The notes: generated by a model from the letters alone, not told the origin. A stretch of 64,000 bases of DNA from Cricetomys ansorgei (GCA_026225945.1 JAMJFZ010000320.1:7445001-7509000); one strand, 5' to 3'; positions 22,139-34,225 are shown, counted from the stretch's first letter. A program made the numbers and translations.

Positions 22139-23916
22139 GGGGTACTGTTTAAGTTAGCCCTGTTACCTAGCACCTGGCTTTTCAATGGCCATAAATATTG
22201 ACTCACAAGGAGGGAAAAAGATATGGAGGAATCCAGGAGCTGTTTGTTTCTTCTTGTTGGAGGTGGAAGAATTATGAAGATTGCTTGAGTAACCTGGTTA
22301 CACGGGTCTTATTAAATGAACACAAATGCTTTTGTATTTGAACTTGAGTGCCCCAAGAAGTGCTGAATAGAAGTTGACCAGCCTCAGGCACAAGTATTCA
22401 TTTTCTAATCTTCAGCATGCAGAGTTGCAGGTTGTGTTGAAAAACTAGTACATAAGCACGTGAATGTGCATGTGCATGTGCATGTATTCTTTCTGTTGCT
22501 CTCTGGTACATGAGTGTTTTGAGGGCGAAGAGATAGGTGAGTCTGTACTGCTGTTTGCGAGCCTCTGCCCTAATGGCCAGACGCTGTTAGCTGCTGGGAA
22601 CATGACCATCAACTAGATAGGCATACCTGTCCTTGACTGACTCACAGTCTGTTCCTGGGGCAGATAAGCAGCTGTTCCAGGACAGTGTGAGTCCTGCTGT
22701 AATAGATAGGGACAGGGACACTGCTTCGAGCCCAGCAGCACATCCTGCACCCTTCTTGAGAGGAGTACTCTCTTATCCTGTATGCAGTACGATTTCCTGA
22801 TAAGGAGGAGATGAAGCACTGCTTCATTTTTTGGTGCTTTGTGCTTTGCTTCTTTGTCAGTTGGCATAACGGAAACAGAGAAATGAAAGGCTTGGTTCTG
22901 AGATCATGCAGTGACCTAGCTGGGAACAGTCCTCCCCAGCAATCAGGCCTTTCTTTATCCCAGTGAGATGGCTCCAAACACGCCGGGAGGTTTTGTGTGG
23001 CTTCATAGTGGGGGGAATTTGTCCCATAGCTCTGTGTATAACACATTTTTCTATTCAGTAGACTTGGTTCTGTTAAGATGTTTCTCTCCCTACACCAAAT
23101 TAGGGGGGTAAAATCTTTGTTTAACTAACATTGTAAAGAAACAAAGTATGAGTGCTATTGAAATTGGACACTTAAACAATTGTCTGCTGTTGAGAATGTC
23201 AGGCTGTTTGATTAGGTAATATTCGGATGTTCACTAAGGTAAAGGAATGACATGGAGCTGAGGCCAGGCTCACAGAGAGCTTGGTCTTGTTTGGCTGGCT
23301 GCAGATGTTCCTGAGAATGTAGGATAGTAGGAAAGGATGGGGTCAAATCCTGAGCCTGCCTCTGTTTCCTTCGGCTTTTATTCTACCTCTCTTGAGTTTT
23401 TTGTGTGCGTGTGCATGAAAGTGAGAATGCAAATAGCCCTCAGTTGAGCTGTTCTGAAGAATGAATAGCATATGTCAAGTATGGGTGTGCCTGTGTGCCT
23501 CAGGATTCCCTAACTCATTGCTGTTACTGTCTTTACAAACAGTGCACACCAGTGGTGGGCCTTTTTGTGGGACTTTGAGCAACTGCATGTCTTTCCTGAC
23601 CCTTATTCATTCTGTATGTGTCAGAGCATTCTAGCTCTCCACCCATACATTTAGGCAGAGTGGCTGCTGCTGAATGTGTGTAGCAAAGCAGCTGGCATTT
23701 TTTTTTTTTTTTTTTTTGGCCAGGATTGATCACTATCTAGTTAAATCCAATGCCCAGAAGATTAAAACAAGGCAAGATACCATAATGCAGTTCTCTGACA
23801 GTTACTGTAGGTGAGAGTAAGTGGGATGATCAAAGAGATCCAGCTCCAGTTAGTCTGTGTCTTGGACTGGCACCACACAACACACCCACACCCACTGATG
23901 AGACAGACATCTTTTG

Positions 23917-24069
23917 TTCTTTTTTTTTTTTTTTTTTTGAGACAGGATTTCTCTGTGTAGCCCTGGCTGTCCTGGAACTTACTCTGTAGACCAGGCTAGG
24001 CTCAAACTCAGATTTTCCTGCCTCTGCCTCCCAAGTATTGGGATTAAAGGTGAGTTCCACCACCCAGCT
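23917..24069 (-). mobile_element. B1 SINE, minus orientation
   Basis: A T-run (reverse poly-A tail) leads into GAGACAGGATTTCTCTGTGT, CCTGGCTGTCCTGGAACTTA and TGCCTCTGCCTCCCAAGTA, the full reverse B1 order. Confidence 0.93.
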
Positions 24070-24139
24070 GATGTGACTCTTGATGCTGGTGACTGCACAG
24101 TCCTTGTAATGGACCTGGATTTATAGCTCAGCCCCTCTG

Positions 24140-24400
24140 GGAGGTTGTCAGTGTGACACAGCCTAGAATCAGCTAATTATCTTTATCAGGTGGTCTTGGG
24201 TGGCTTTTCTTGACTTTTAACTGATGTAGAGAGTCCAGTGCATTGTGAGGGGCACCTTCTCTGGGCAGGTGTTCTAGACTCTATAAGAAAGCTAGCTAAC
24301 CATGAGCTAGAGAGTGAGCAGTAAGCATCCCCCATGGTTTCTGCTTGCACTTCTGCCCTGACTTCCCCTGTGTGGATTGTAGCATATAAACAGCAGAAAG
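24140..24400 (+). repeat. Rodent interspersed repeat, LTR-like (family A), decayed
   Basis: GTCAGTGTGACACAGCCTAG, TCTATAAGAAAGCTAGCTAA and GAGCAGTAAGCATCCCCCAT match the family at 1.24-1.65 kb with many changes. Confidence 0.55.
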
Positions 24401-25437
24401 GAAACTAGAACAGAGGTTGAACACATCTCATAGCTCTCCTGAGCCCCAGCCTCATCCCCTGTGGAGTGAGGTTAATGTAACAGCAGTATCCGATTATAAA
24501 GTTGTTGCATTAGATAAAGTAACAAGTATTCCATGCCTATCAGTGTCTGAAACAAGGAGTGCCATGGGTGTTTTTCCTGCTGTCTTTGTGAAGGACACTT
24601 GTGGAACTGTCTTCTTTTAACCTTCTAACCATCTCTTGCCTTTATTTTATTCCTTACAGTAATAAGAGGGAAAACATAGGATTCAACTAAATGAACAAGT
24701 GGTATTTTTAAGATTTACAATATCTGCAATCCAGTTATATCACTTCTTACATTATAACTGGCATGTCAGTTATATAAGAAAGATATTTGCATCTTCAGTA
24801 AGCACATTGCTTAGTGTTAAGGTGGAATCACCTGTTTAAGCACTAAGCACTAGCTATGAGCACCAGAGAGCATTGTCTCCACAATAAATGTCATTTCCCA
24901 CATCACGGCTCCCTTGAGACACCCCTGCTGATCTTGGAGTTGCTTTCCTCACCAGTGACCTCAGTCCTCTGGATGCTGTTTCAGCAGATGCTGGCTGAGA
25001 GCAGGGAAGCAAATGCACATGAACACTGAGCACAGATCATCCATTCTAGCAGTCAAAAAATCATATTTCAAGAGATGCCATGAAGAATTTAGAATTGTCA
25101 TTTTTTTACCTACGGTCATCCATTAATGGATTATGACATCTCATGGGTCTAAAAGACAATTATCTGTGCTGACTTCAGTGCTACCTATGCACAATAAACA
25201 ATGTTAGAAAGGGCAGCTTCTCCTTTCAAGTGCATGCAGGGAACACAAGGTCCCATGGGACTGTGTACCAGGTATGGTCATTCAGCACTACGGGCTTACT
25301 CCCTCAGGCCTAACCAGCTGCTTGGGTGGATATCTGCACATAGTCGAACTCGGCAGTGGCGGCAGTGGTGAGGATATGTGAATGGACTTGTGCACAGGCA
25401 GGCACTGAGGTCAGCACAGATGATTGTCTTTTAGTCT

Positions 25438-25502
25438 TCATGTTTTTTCCCAGTGATGCTAGGAGTGAAACCCAGGGCCTCAGGAACTAGCAGGTACAAT
25501 AC
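25438..25502 (-). mobile_element. ID-like SINE fragment, minus orientation
   Basis: GTGAAACCCAGGGCCTCAGG is a reverse B-box region in ID style; the A-box half is worn. Confidence 0.5.
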
Positions 25503-25644
25503 CTGAGCTTGTGGAAAGGATGAGAACAGAGTTCACAGGATACTTTCCCTTCCAGGTCCAGCTAGTCCCTGTGCTGTATGTGTTTGTCCCTTCTTTGTAA
25601 CTGTCACCGAGAGTAAAGATTGACCCTTTCTTCTTTGCCTGCAG

Positions 25645-25743
25645 ACTCGTTCTTTGCTGAGTGTATTTGAAGAAGATGCTGGCACCCTCACAGATTACAC
25701 CAACCAGCTGCTACAGGCCATGCAGCGTGTCTATGGAGCACAG
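25645..25743 (+). CDS. Appl2: Appl2 exon 2
   Basis: Bounded by TTGCCTGCAG and GTATGCC, the 99-base exon encodes residues 19-51, TRSLLSVFEEDAGTLTDY followed by TNQLLQAMQRVYGAQ, phase 0 at both ends. This is the first long helix of the BAR domain. The VFEEDA wording is shared with APPL1, while GTLTDYTNQLLQAM is typical of APPL2. Confidence 0.98.
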
Positions 25744-25825
25744 GTATGCCACCCACCTCTTCTCTTGGAGGATGAAAAGTTTGAGTCAGAAAAAATCTCA
25801 CTTAAAATTTTGAAATAAAATCAAC

Positions 25826-26093
25826 CAGAGGCTGAGAAGGTGGCTCAGTGATGACCTGAGTTGGAACCCCAGAACCCATATAACAGAGTTGGGCATGGTA
25901 TCGTGCTAATGGGAAGCCAATGCTGGAGGATACAGACAGGCAGACCCCTGAAGCAAATTGGTCAGCCAGTCAAGCCTATTCTGTGAGCCGCAAATGAGAG
26001 ACTGTCTTGGGAAGATAGATGACTAATAAGGTAGAATATAAGAGATTGACCTCTGACCTCCACAAAATGTTCATACATGAACAAGTACACATA
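25826..26093 (+). mobile_element. Composite SINE (B4/RSINE1-like)
   Basis: A tRNA-like head (GAAGGTGGCTCAGTGATGAC, then GAGTTGGAACCCCAGAACCC) is followed by a B1-like stretch and a tail with TTGACCTCTGACCTCCACA. The parts are old, and the exact family is uncertain. Confidence 0.6.
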
Positions 26094-26673
26094 TCAGAAT
26101 TGTTTTTCTTTTCTTCACCTCAGAAAGCCAAAGACAGTCTTTGTTTTCCTTGTTTGAGAAAGAGCTGGGATCTTCCTGCAACTAGAACCAAAGGACACAT
26201 AACTGCTTTTAATTTTCTTTTTAATCCAACCCCAAAGGGAGACTCTGGCGTCTCCTCTTCCCGTTTATGAATAAATGGGCTCAATGTCTCAATATTCTTT
26301 GTCTTTCTCATACTTTGGTAGTCTTAGATATCAGTGTGGGAGGGTAGAAATGGCTTTCAAGGCTTTCCTCTGAAGATGGGGTGGCCTCTTTGTTTTGAGG
26401 AACAAATATCTTGTCTTGAAAACCCATGGAAAATAAATTGCTGAGTAGCAAAAGCAAAGCTTTTTAAAAACTGCCACATGTCACTTTCTAAGGAAAGATT
26501 TGAGTCACTTAAATATAGAATTGTTAGACATCAAAATATTAATAGCAGCAGAGAGTTTTCATCGATCCTTGCTGACTTAATCTGTGTGTGCACACATTCC
26601 TTTTGCTTACTGATGATGTGAGTGATGTAAATACCACAGACAGCAGTGTATAGCTCTTAATAATCCCAGAGTC

Positions 26674-27045
26674 GGGGCAGCAAGATGGCTCAGAGGGTGA
26701 AAGTACCTGCCACCAAGCATGACAACCTGAGTCCCATCACTGATATGGTAGAAGGAGAGAGCCAACTCCCTTTTATTTTTTTATTTTACTTTTTTTGTTT
26801 GTTTGTTTTGTTTTTTTCAAAACAAGGTTTCTCTGTTGTAACTCTGGCTGTCCTGGAACTCACTCTGTAGACCAGGCTGGCCTGGAACTCAGAGAGATCC
26901 GCCTGCCTCTGCCTCTGCCTCCCGAATGCTGGGATTAAAGTCGTGTGCCACCACTGCCCAGCGAGAACCAACTCTCCTACAGGTTGTTCTCAGACCTCCA
27001 CACATGTGCCGTGGCGTGAACAGCCACACGTAAATGCATATGCAT
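26674..27045 (+). mobile_element. B3 SINE split by a B1 insertion
   Basis: The B3 head (GCAGCAAGATGGCTCAGAGG to GGTAGAAGGAGAGAGCCAAC) ends at 26,770 and its tail resumes at 26,963 (GAGAACCAACTCTCCTACAG to CCACACATGTGCCGTGGCG). The two parts overlap by the duplicated target of the inserted B1. Confidence 0.9.
26771..26962 (-). mobile_element. B1 SINE inserted in a B3 SINE, minus orientation
   Basis: A T-rich lead is followed by reverse B1 (AAGGTTTCTCTGTTGTAACT, CCTGGAACTCACTCTGTAGA, CTGCCTCTGCCTCCCGAATG). Flanking 14-bp copies at 26,757-26,770 and 26,963-26,976 agree at 12 positions and mark the insertion site. Confidence 0.93.
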
Positions 27046-27194
27046 ACACAAAGGAAAACAATAAAATATAATTTAAAAATTTAAAATATAATTGTATATA
27101 GTCATTAGTCATTATTCACCATGAGAAAAAGCCCTAGTCTTTGCCTTTAGAGAGCTTATATTGGGTTAGGAGACAGACTCACCTCACCCAGAAG

Positions 27195-27540
27195 AGTTGG
27201 GCTTTCTGTTACTGTGACAAAACACCCAAGAAAAGCAACTTGCAAGGTGGGCTGGCTTATTTGGCTCAGTCTTTCAATTTCAGTACATGATCACTTGTGC
27301 CTGTGGTAAGGAAGTACATCATGGTGGAGGAACTGCATACCTGGTGGTGGCCAAGAAATAGATGGAAGGAAGGGCTAGCTCCACTGTCCCCGTTAAGGGC
27401 ACCATCCTAGGGCCTAACTTCCTTCCACTAGACCTCACTTCTTAAAGATTCTACCCAGGAACGCCACAAGCTGGTAACTAGCTTCTGGGGTCATTTGAGC
27501 CCCAAGCTATATAACAGGTGGGCCCCCAAAAGGAGGGTTA
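27195..27540 (+). repeat. Rodent LTR-like repeat, diverged
   Basis: TTTCTGTTACTGTGACAAAA, GGCTTATTTGGCTCAGTC, CATCATGGTGGAGGAACTGC and CTTCCACTAGACCTCACTTC are wording of a rodent interspersed repeat related to family B. The class is probably MaLR/ERVL LTR; the name was not checked. Confidence 0.55.
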
Positions 27541-27644
27541 TTACAGTAGTTGTGATCTATTTATTTGATGGCTTCACAATGCACACTGTACTGAAGTGTC
27601 ACACTGTACTGAAGTGTCAGTTCCTGTGTGTCAGTTAAAAAGAC

Positions 27645-27646
<2 letters not shown>

Positions 27647-27729
<83 letters not shown>
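27647..27729 (+). repeat. Compound (TG)16(AG)25 microsatellite
   Basis: A pure TG run (27,647-27,678) switches directly into a pure AG run (27,679-27,729). The frames through it on both strands are dinucleotide artefacts. Confidence 0.97.
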
Positions 27730-27733
<4 letters not shown>

Positions 27734-27949
27734 CCAGAACTTTGACTTCAACAATAGGAGAGGCCATGCTACGTCTAATGTTGCCTATGGTCTGGTGGAG
27801 CATCCAAATGACCTCTTCATCAGCAGCACTATTTACATTAACCTAAGAGAATAGCTCTTATTTACATAATAAAACAGACAGGTTTAGCCATAGAAATCAC
27901 ATCCTACTAGGCTTCAGACAGTCCCTGCAATGAATCTTCAGTAAATATA

Positions 27950-28074
27950 GTATCTGGAGCTGGTCTGGAACTCAGTGTGTAGCTGATGATAACTTTCAAC
28001 CTATGTTTGTTCCTCCCGCCTCTGCCTCCCAAGTACTAGGATTCCAGATAGGTGCCACCACACCCAGCTCACAA
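27950..28074 (-). mobile_element. B1 SINE, diverged, minus orientation
   Basis: CTGGTCTGGAACTCAGTGTG, CTCCCGCCTCTGCCTCCCAA and CCACCACACCCAGCTCA follow reverse B1 order. Confidence 0.75.
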
Positions 28075-28231
28075 TTCTCTCTTGAAGCACCAGCTCTGAA
28101 GGTCCATGGGGCACTAAAGTAAGGGAAGAGTCTTGTTGAAAGTTCAGAGCCAGAGTTCAGGGCTAGAGATAAGATTTACAGGCTGTAGTATCAAGAAAGA
28201 GTAACTTAGTAATTAGAAAGTGTGTTTGACT

Positions 28232-28325
28232 AGGTGTGCTGGGCTTCTGTGAGTTTGAGGCCAGGCAAGGTTATAAAGTGAGACCCTGTCTCAAAAATAA
28301 ATAAGTAAACAAACAAATAAATGCA
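28232..28325 (+). mobile_element. B1-like SINE fragment
   Basis: GTGAGTTTGAGGCCAGGCAA and GTGAGACCCTGTCTCAAAAA are the right half of a B1-type element, with an A-rich AAATAAATAAG tail. Confidence 0.7.
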
Positions 28326-28344
28326 AATTTTAGAAGTGTTTGTT

Positions 28345-28421
28345 GCAGTGTTAGGAATTGAACCTAAGGCTTCATAGTGCGTTAGGCAAGTGTTCTGCTA
28401 ATGAGCCATATCCCCAGACCA
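28345..28421 (-). mobile_element. ID SINE, minus orientation
   Basis: TAGGAATTGAACCTAAGGCT (reverse B box) and TAATGAGCCATATCCCCAGA (reverse A box) lie in ID spacing. Confidence 0.78.
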
Positions 28422-30657
28422 TGTTCACAAGAGTTGTGTGCTTATTTGTGATCTTCCCTGCTCATTCGGTTTGATAAGCCTTTCACAATTTGGGAATATG
28501 AGGACTTTTCTAAGTTTTTATTTGATTACGTATATTGAATGTTTTTGTATTTTTTTCTGAATATTCCAAATTTAATACAATAGAAAAAAATCGACCATAC
28601 TTATCTTTGACCTTCTTGCCTGCTATTTAGTAACTTTGAATACTGTCATTGAATGGTCTTGTTTCCTATTTAATGTTTCCAAGCTCCAAGACTTAAATGG
28701 CTCTATGTCTGCACTCCCAGGCATCTCTGATCTGCCTTTCCATGTCTGTCACAACCATCCGCTGAAGAGTCGAAACACTTCCTTAAGCATTTTTTTTCTT
28801 CAGAGCCAGAAAGCTACATTGTGCCAAAATTAAGTAGGTCTTGCATTCCAGGAGGGTGGAACCCAGCTTTTAACTCATAGCACATGACCATCACGAGGCC
28901 TGTGAACTGGCCTGCGCCCTCCTCCCTTCTGGCTGCTGCTGCAGAGCTATGGAAATCCCCTAGAGACAGCTGGCCGCTAGCAGCATCCAGATTGCCATGG
29001 GTGGGGCCATGGCTTTTCAGGTTTATTGGAAGGGCTGAGATGTGTTTTGCGTACTTAGATATGTGTATATTTTAAGCTAGTAATACCTTTCTGTGTTTTC
29101 ATTCTGGGCACTCCCTGCACCCAGTTTTCTTGGTTTTATTTTATTTAATATTTAAATATTTTATACTTAGATATATTGAATTTTATTGATAGAGTTTGAT
29201 TTTTTTTCTTCTTGGAAGACTTAGTTTTTCACTATTATATTTTAAGCAGTTTTGTATAGCTGGTATTTTGAATCAGCCTGCTTGGTATGCTTCTGGTTCT
29301 GAGTGTCCTCTGGGCCCTCGTTTAAATGAGGAAGAGCAAGAAAAAGTAGAGAAAGTGAAGTTAAAGTTGATGTCTCAGAACAGAAGTTGGGAATTTTGAC
29401 TGGGAATTAGAGCAAGAGTTGCTCTCCATGTAGAAGCACTTTACTTTACGTGAACAAATTAGAGAAAGGCCAGAGATCTTTGGGAGTATAAAAGAAGGAA
29501 TCTGAAGTTAATGTTGACATTAAGTATGACCTCAGGAATAAAATAAAGACTGGGTATCTAACATAAAGAAATGGCTGTCATATATTGAATTTATAAACAA
29601 TGTCCCCTTTATCTTTACCAATACTGATTACATCATAGGACATAAGTTATGTGCTAGACATGATAAATGAACATGTTTATGCCTTAACCTTCTCTCCTAT
29701 AAGCCAGCTTCCAGCTGGCAAAAACAAAGGCTTTTGATAAAATACTAAAAGCTGTAGTCCTGTAAATGAGAAATCATAGAGGTTTATATTCAGCCCCTAA
29801 TAGATTAGTTTGATAATTACATGATTAAGTAGTTTTTTGTTTTGTTTTTTAATTAAATCATTTCTTATATACCCAGTAAAATAGAATGCCTTCTTTGAAG
29901 GCTAGCATACAAATTACCTAATTAAGTTACAGACTTTGTGTAAATAAAATCACATGTGTGTACATGCGTACATAGTAACGCTGAACTTACTGTTGCTATG
30001 TTTAAACCAAGAAAATAAAGTGACAGTTAAATGTTTTAAAAAGAAAGTAGAGAGAGTTCTGAAACTCTCAAACCAGTCTTCTATGACTGGTTTGAAGGGA
30101 CTTTTAGATTTCATTTGGCTTAGCCTCTGGAATGAGCCTGTAAGTAAGCAAGGGAGTTGGCATCTCAGGCAGCAGTCTGCGTGGCCCCATTTTGTCTCTT
30201 AGCTGGCAGAAGAGCCATCGCTCAGGCTAGGAGTTGAATGAACCCCCATCATGGCTGTTCACCACAGAGGAAGGTGAGCACCCTTCACTACTGACTGAGC
30301 ATAAGCTGGTTGTTTAGGGCTCTCTGCTGCTTTTCAGAATACTGGACAAATGAGTTCAAAATGCCTGAGGTGCCTGAGAAAGAACATAAAAATATACATG
30401 CAGTTAAATTGGCACAGAGTTTGCCTTCAATAAATTCGACATGTTACTTGCTTTAAATCTGTATGTCTGATAATAGTTCTTTCCCAAGAACTATTTAGAG
30501 TTGTTTTATTTTTATTTTCTTAACATTGGACTCACTCAGGCTTAGGAAAGAGCTTAGAACATCCTCTCAGCTGTCACCTGAGACTGGGCCAGGTGAGCGA
30601 CAGCTCTGGCTGCGCGCAGGAAGCTGTGCTGCTGGCAGGCAGTGAAACTGGCACTTG

Positions 30658-30690
30658 TTGTTATTATTATTATTATTACTATTACTATAA
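30658..30690 (+). repeat. (TTA)n microsatellite
   Basis: About ten TTA units with two single-base interruptions. Confidence 0.9.
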
Positions 30691-30785
30691 TTGTTCACCA
30701 TTTTCTTCTAGTAGAAGAAAAGTGCTTCTGGTTGGTGCCTTTGGTGGGGGGTGGGACAGTGTTTTAATAAATTAGATAAAGTTTT

Positions 30786-30918
30786 TAGAAAGATTTATTT
30801 ATTGGAGCTGGAGTTATAAGAAGTTGAGAGCCACCTGACATGAGTGCTGGGAATCAAAATCCAGTCCTCTGCAAGAGCAGCAAGTGCTCCTAACTGTCGG
30901 TCTGTCTCTCCAGCCCCT
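30786..30918 (-). mobile_element. B2 SINE, minus orientation
   Basis: AGATTTATTTATT (reverse tail), CTGGGAATCAAAATCCAGTC (reverse B box) and GTCTGTCTCTCCAGCCCC (reverse head) give B2 in reverse. Confidence 0.8.
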
Positions 30919-31029
30919 GATGAATTTTTCTTCAAAGCAACTACCATGGTTAAAGCTTGTGCACCTCCACTCGGCAAAGCAGGTTAATCCAGTTGCCTCT
31001 GCAGCTGTTCTTTTTTGTTTGGGATTTTT

Positions 31030-31120
31030 GCTTTGCTTTTTTTGTTGTTGCAGAGAGGGTCTTACTGTGCAACCCTGGCCAGCTTGGAACAAAGGTGTGT
31101 ACCCCCACACCCAGCTCTGA
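31030..31120 (-). mobile_element. B1-like SINE fragment, minus orientation
   Basis: AGAGAGGGTCTTACTGTGCA, CCCTGGCCAGCTTGGAAC and CCCCCACACCCAGCTCTG are worn reverse B1 wording, with a deletion in the middle. Confidence 0.65.
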
Positions 31121-31287
31121 AGCCGTTCTTCACCAAACTTGAGCATAGAAATATTGTACCCCAAACAGATCTGAAGACTGTGAGCCTGAAAAGCCTGTTT
31201 GGAATTGAAAACATTATAATGTCAAGCTAAAGCAAAGATGGGAGAGAAGGGGAGTAAAATTATTTAAAAAGTATGCAAAGTTCTTAG

Positions 31288-31440
31288 GCAGGAGAGACAG
31301 CTCAGCAGGTAAAGATGCTTGCTGTCAAGCCTGATGACCTGAGTTTAATCCCCTGAACTCATGTGGTGAAAGGAGAGAAGCAACTCCCAAAGTTGTCCTG
31401 ACTTCCATATGCTGGCACACAACCCCCAAATAAATGTAGA
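31288..31440 (+). mobile_element. B3 SINE
   Basis: GGAGAGACAGCTCAGCAGGT, TGTCAAGCCTGATGACCTGA and GTTTAATCCCCTGAACTCAT give the A-to-B box order of B3, with AAGTTGTCCTGACTTCCAT in the tail. Confidence 0.87.
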
Positions 31441-31648
31441 GAAAATGTTTTCCTTTAAATGCTGTTGTATACAGATACTAAGCTGAACAAGCTACTGTGC
31501 CTGTTGGGAAGCAATGAGAGCAGTAGGCATCTATGGTGTGAGCTTGTGACAGCTGTGGGAGGCAGACAGGGTTCTTTTGTTAGACATACACAAGTGTCAC
31601 ACACCAGGCACCTCCCGTGCATTATCTCATTTAGCTTTCCTGATTAAA

Positions 31649-31650
<2 letters not shown>

Positions 31651-31696
<46 letters not shown>
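31651..31696 (+). repeat. (TAA)15 microsatellite
   Basis: This is an uninterrupted TAA trinucleotide run of about 15 units. Confidence 0.97.
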
Positions 31697-31697
<1 letters not shown>

Positions 31698-33957
31698 TGG
31701 TGCTATGCGGTAAAGAGTCTAACACACAGAGGAGTTTTGTAGATTGCCAGGGTCACACAGCTGATGAGTGGCAGAACCAGAAAAGCCTGAAGTCACTCTT
31801 GGGCATGGTGCTGTGTTGTTGACACACCGGTCTCCACAAGTGGCAGCAGCAGTTAAGGGTTTGCATTCAGAGGCTTTTCTTGTCCTAATAGAACAAGCCT
31901 AGAGCTTCTGAGCCTGATGACTCTGTAGTTGTTGGAGGTGGGACCCAGTTTTTGAACTCAGAGTTACTTTGCTCCTTTTATTAGTTTTTAATCCGGATTC
32001 TTTTTATTAACACATTTTACCATCCAGACACAATAAAACTGAGGTTTATTTACCTGCTTGAGACTGAGAAGCAGTTGAGTGGTCTCAGGAAACAGATTCA
32101 CAGAGCTGACCCCTGCCTGGTCTGCATGTGTGGTCCACAAAGCTTCATGTAGCCTCAGAGGCCTTTATGGTGGCATGATCATCCTCTTAGGTATAGGGTA
32201 ACCACTGGCCTTGGACTCAACAGATCAGAATTCTAGTCCTGGCTGCTTTTCAAGTGATTGTGTTATGTTGGCAAGATAAGACATTCCTTGTTTGCATTCT
32301 CTTCAGCTCCTTATGTTGTCCAGAGTTGCTGCTGTAAAATGTGTGATGAGCCCCAGCAGCCATCTTCAGAGGTGGTATAGCAACAGCAGTTGCTTCTCCA
32401 TCTCACTTGCCTTGGGGCACACCTAGCACTCAGCATACAGCGTTGGCCCCTGGCAGTGCCTAGTCTTCCCCCAGTATCCCCATGACCCTTTCCTTTGGCC
32501 CAGGAACAAGCCCTTTCCTAGCCCTCCTTTGACCTCTTCCCATAGCCTGTCTTCTATGGAGCTGTTCTGTCTGCCCCTTAAGACAGCTGTAGTGTCCAGT
32601 GTAGGGTAGTGTCCATTTTCCCCTGGGCAGGATCACTAGCAATGGCTAGCCAGGGCCTGAATCTGCCTCCTTTGAAACTACGGTTTTCTTGATTCCCAGT
32701 GACTTGCCTACTGCCACTGTATAAAGTGACTTTTCATGATTTTCTAGAAGGCAGCAGTTCTCAGGAAGATGCCCCAACTTCAGTTCTTTCTTTGTCTTAC
32801 AGCCTTCCTTCTTCCCATCTTAGGATACTTCTGTGGCTCCTGGTGGCCACTGGCAAAGGTGAACCCCCTCAGCAGGGCACACTATGCACAGAGCTCTGAG
32901 GGCCAGCTACCCTCCCAGCTTGTCTCTGGCTCTTCCCCAATGTGCCAGGCCTTCTACACAGCGCACTGTGCCTTGCTTGGAGTCCCCTTTCGCCTCTCAT
33001 GGACATCACAGTCAGCAGAGTGTCTCTAACTCCGTTCCTTCCCACCCTGTCTACCTTCCTAGCCAGAGGACCCTTGTGTACCCAGTGGCCTGTGTACTTA
33101 GCAGTCTAGACAGTGAAGGGGCGATGAGGGCTTGTCGCATAGTAGCTGCTAGCCCCAGTAGGATGACATTTCCTTGATGCCCAGCATACATTCAGACCTT
33201 CGTGTTTTCATAAGGGAGTGGGTGCAGGTCTTCTCCACCTGAAAGCCCTCCCAGATAGACCCTTGTCATTCACAAACTGGTGCTCCTCCTCCTTCCTGAG
33301 CTGAGACCTGGCGCTTCTGTTTTCTCTGGCTCCCTTACCACTTGCTTCCGTTCGCCTCAAGAACAGGGGCAGTACTTCTGGGGCACTTTGGCTCACCTCA
33401 GGTGTGTTCGGTATCTCACTTGGGTTCTTACGTTCTCTCTTGACCAGCCCGTGTGCTCTCTTCCATCTGTGCTTTCTTCCACCTCAGCCACAGGGGCCTC
33501 TGCTTCCACACACTCTTCCACTCACCCCGCTGTCTGCTTTCCATGGTTCCCCGGACAATCACCATCTGCCAGCCTGTCAGCCACCTTCTCTTGTGCTTGC
33601 ATCTCTGGGTACTGGGTTTTGAGTCCTGGGGTGAGCATGCCTCTCACCTCTTGACTCCAGGCCACATCTGTGCCACTTGGAACAGACCTCTAAGCACATG
33701 GCTGTCTGTGACTGACCCCAGGTGGGTTTCCTCCATCTCAGTCTTAGCCTCACCATTTGTAGCTGCCATGGGCGCTGCCCACAGAGGCCACTGGTGATTT
33801 CAGGTGGCACTGTGGGCAGCAAGCCTCTCTGGCATGGTAGAGTAAGCATTTCCTTGCCAAAAGCTCTGATTGCCCATCTGGCTTGCTAGCCCCTTGTCTC
33901 TGCCCTGGCAGTGGGACACATGAGATGCTGTCTGCAAACCCTTTGCAAGCTTGTCTT

Positions 33958-33961
33958 TTTT

Positions 33962-34060
<99 letters not shown>

Positions 34061-34064
34061 TTTT
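33958..34064 (+). repeat. (TTTA)25 microsatellite
   Basis: Twenty-five exact TTTA units (33,961-34,060) adjoin the tail side of a reverse ID element. This suggests growth from that SINE's A-rich tail. Confidence 0.97.
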
Positions 34065-34141
34065 TGTTTTGCTGAGGATCAAACCCAAGTTCTCCTGTAT
34101 CCTAAGCATGAGCTCTGCCAGTGAGCCACAGCCCTAGCCCC
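34065..34141 (-). mobile_element. ID SINE, minus orientation
   Basis: TGAGGATCAAACCCAAGTTC (reverse B box) and GCCAGTGAGCCACAGCCCTA (reverse A box) identify it. Its tail is the TTTA array on the left. Confidence 0.85.
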
Positions 34142-34225
34142 GGCTTGTCTTTTAAGGATTCCTGTGAAGTACCAGCATGTAGACAGTGGCCCAAGAGCTG
34201 TTGCAGGGCCATGAAGAGAAAGACA

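Larger units (their letters stand above)
19056..25644 (+). other. Appl2: Appl2 intron 1
   Basis: This 6.6-kb intron runs from GTACC to TTGCCTGCAG. Its recognised contents (B1, hAT element, L1 end, B3, ID, B1, LTR-like piece) are listed separately. The parts at 19.16-19.83 kb, 22.14-23.70 kb and 24.4-25.43 kb hold nothing that I recognise beyond a short TGTGCA repeat at 22.46-22.49 kb and a T-run at 23.70-23.72 kb. Confidence 0.9.

Noticed and set aside
32460..33850. A dense group of 60-124 codon frames on both strands
   Set aside because: They overlap each other on both strands, show no domain or splice pattern, and lie in intron 2. GC-rich, stop-poor sequence explains them.
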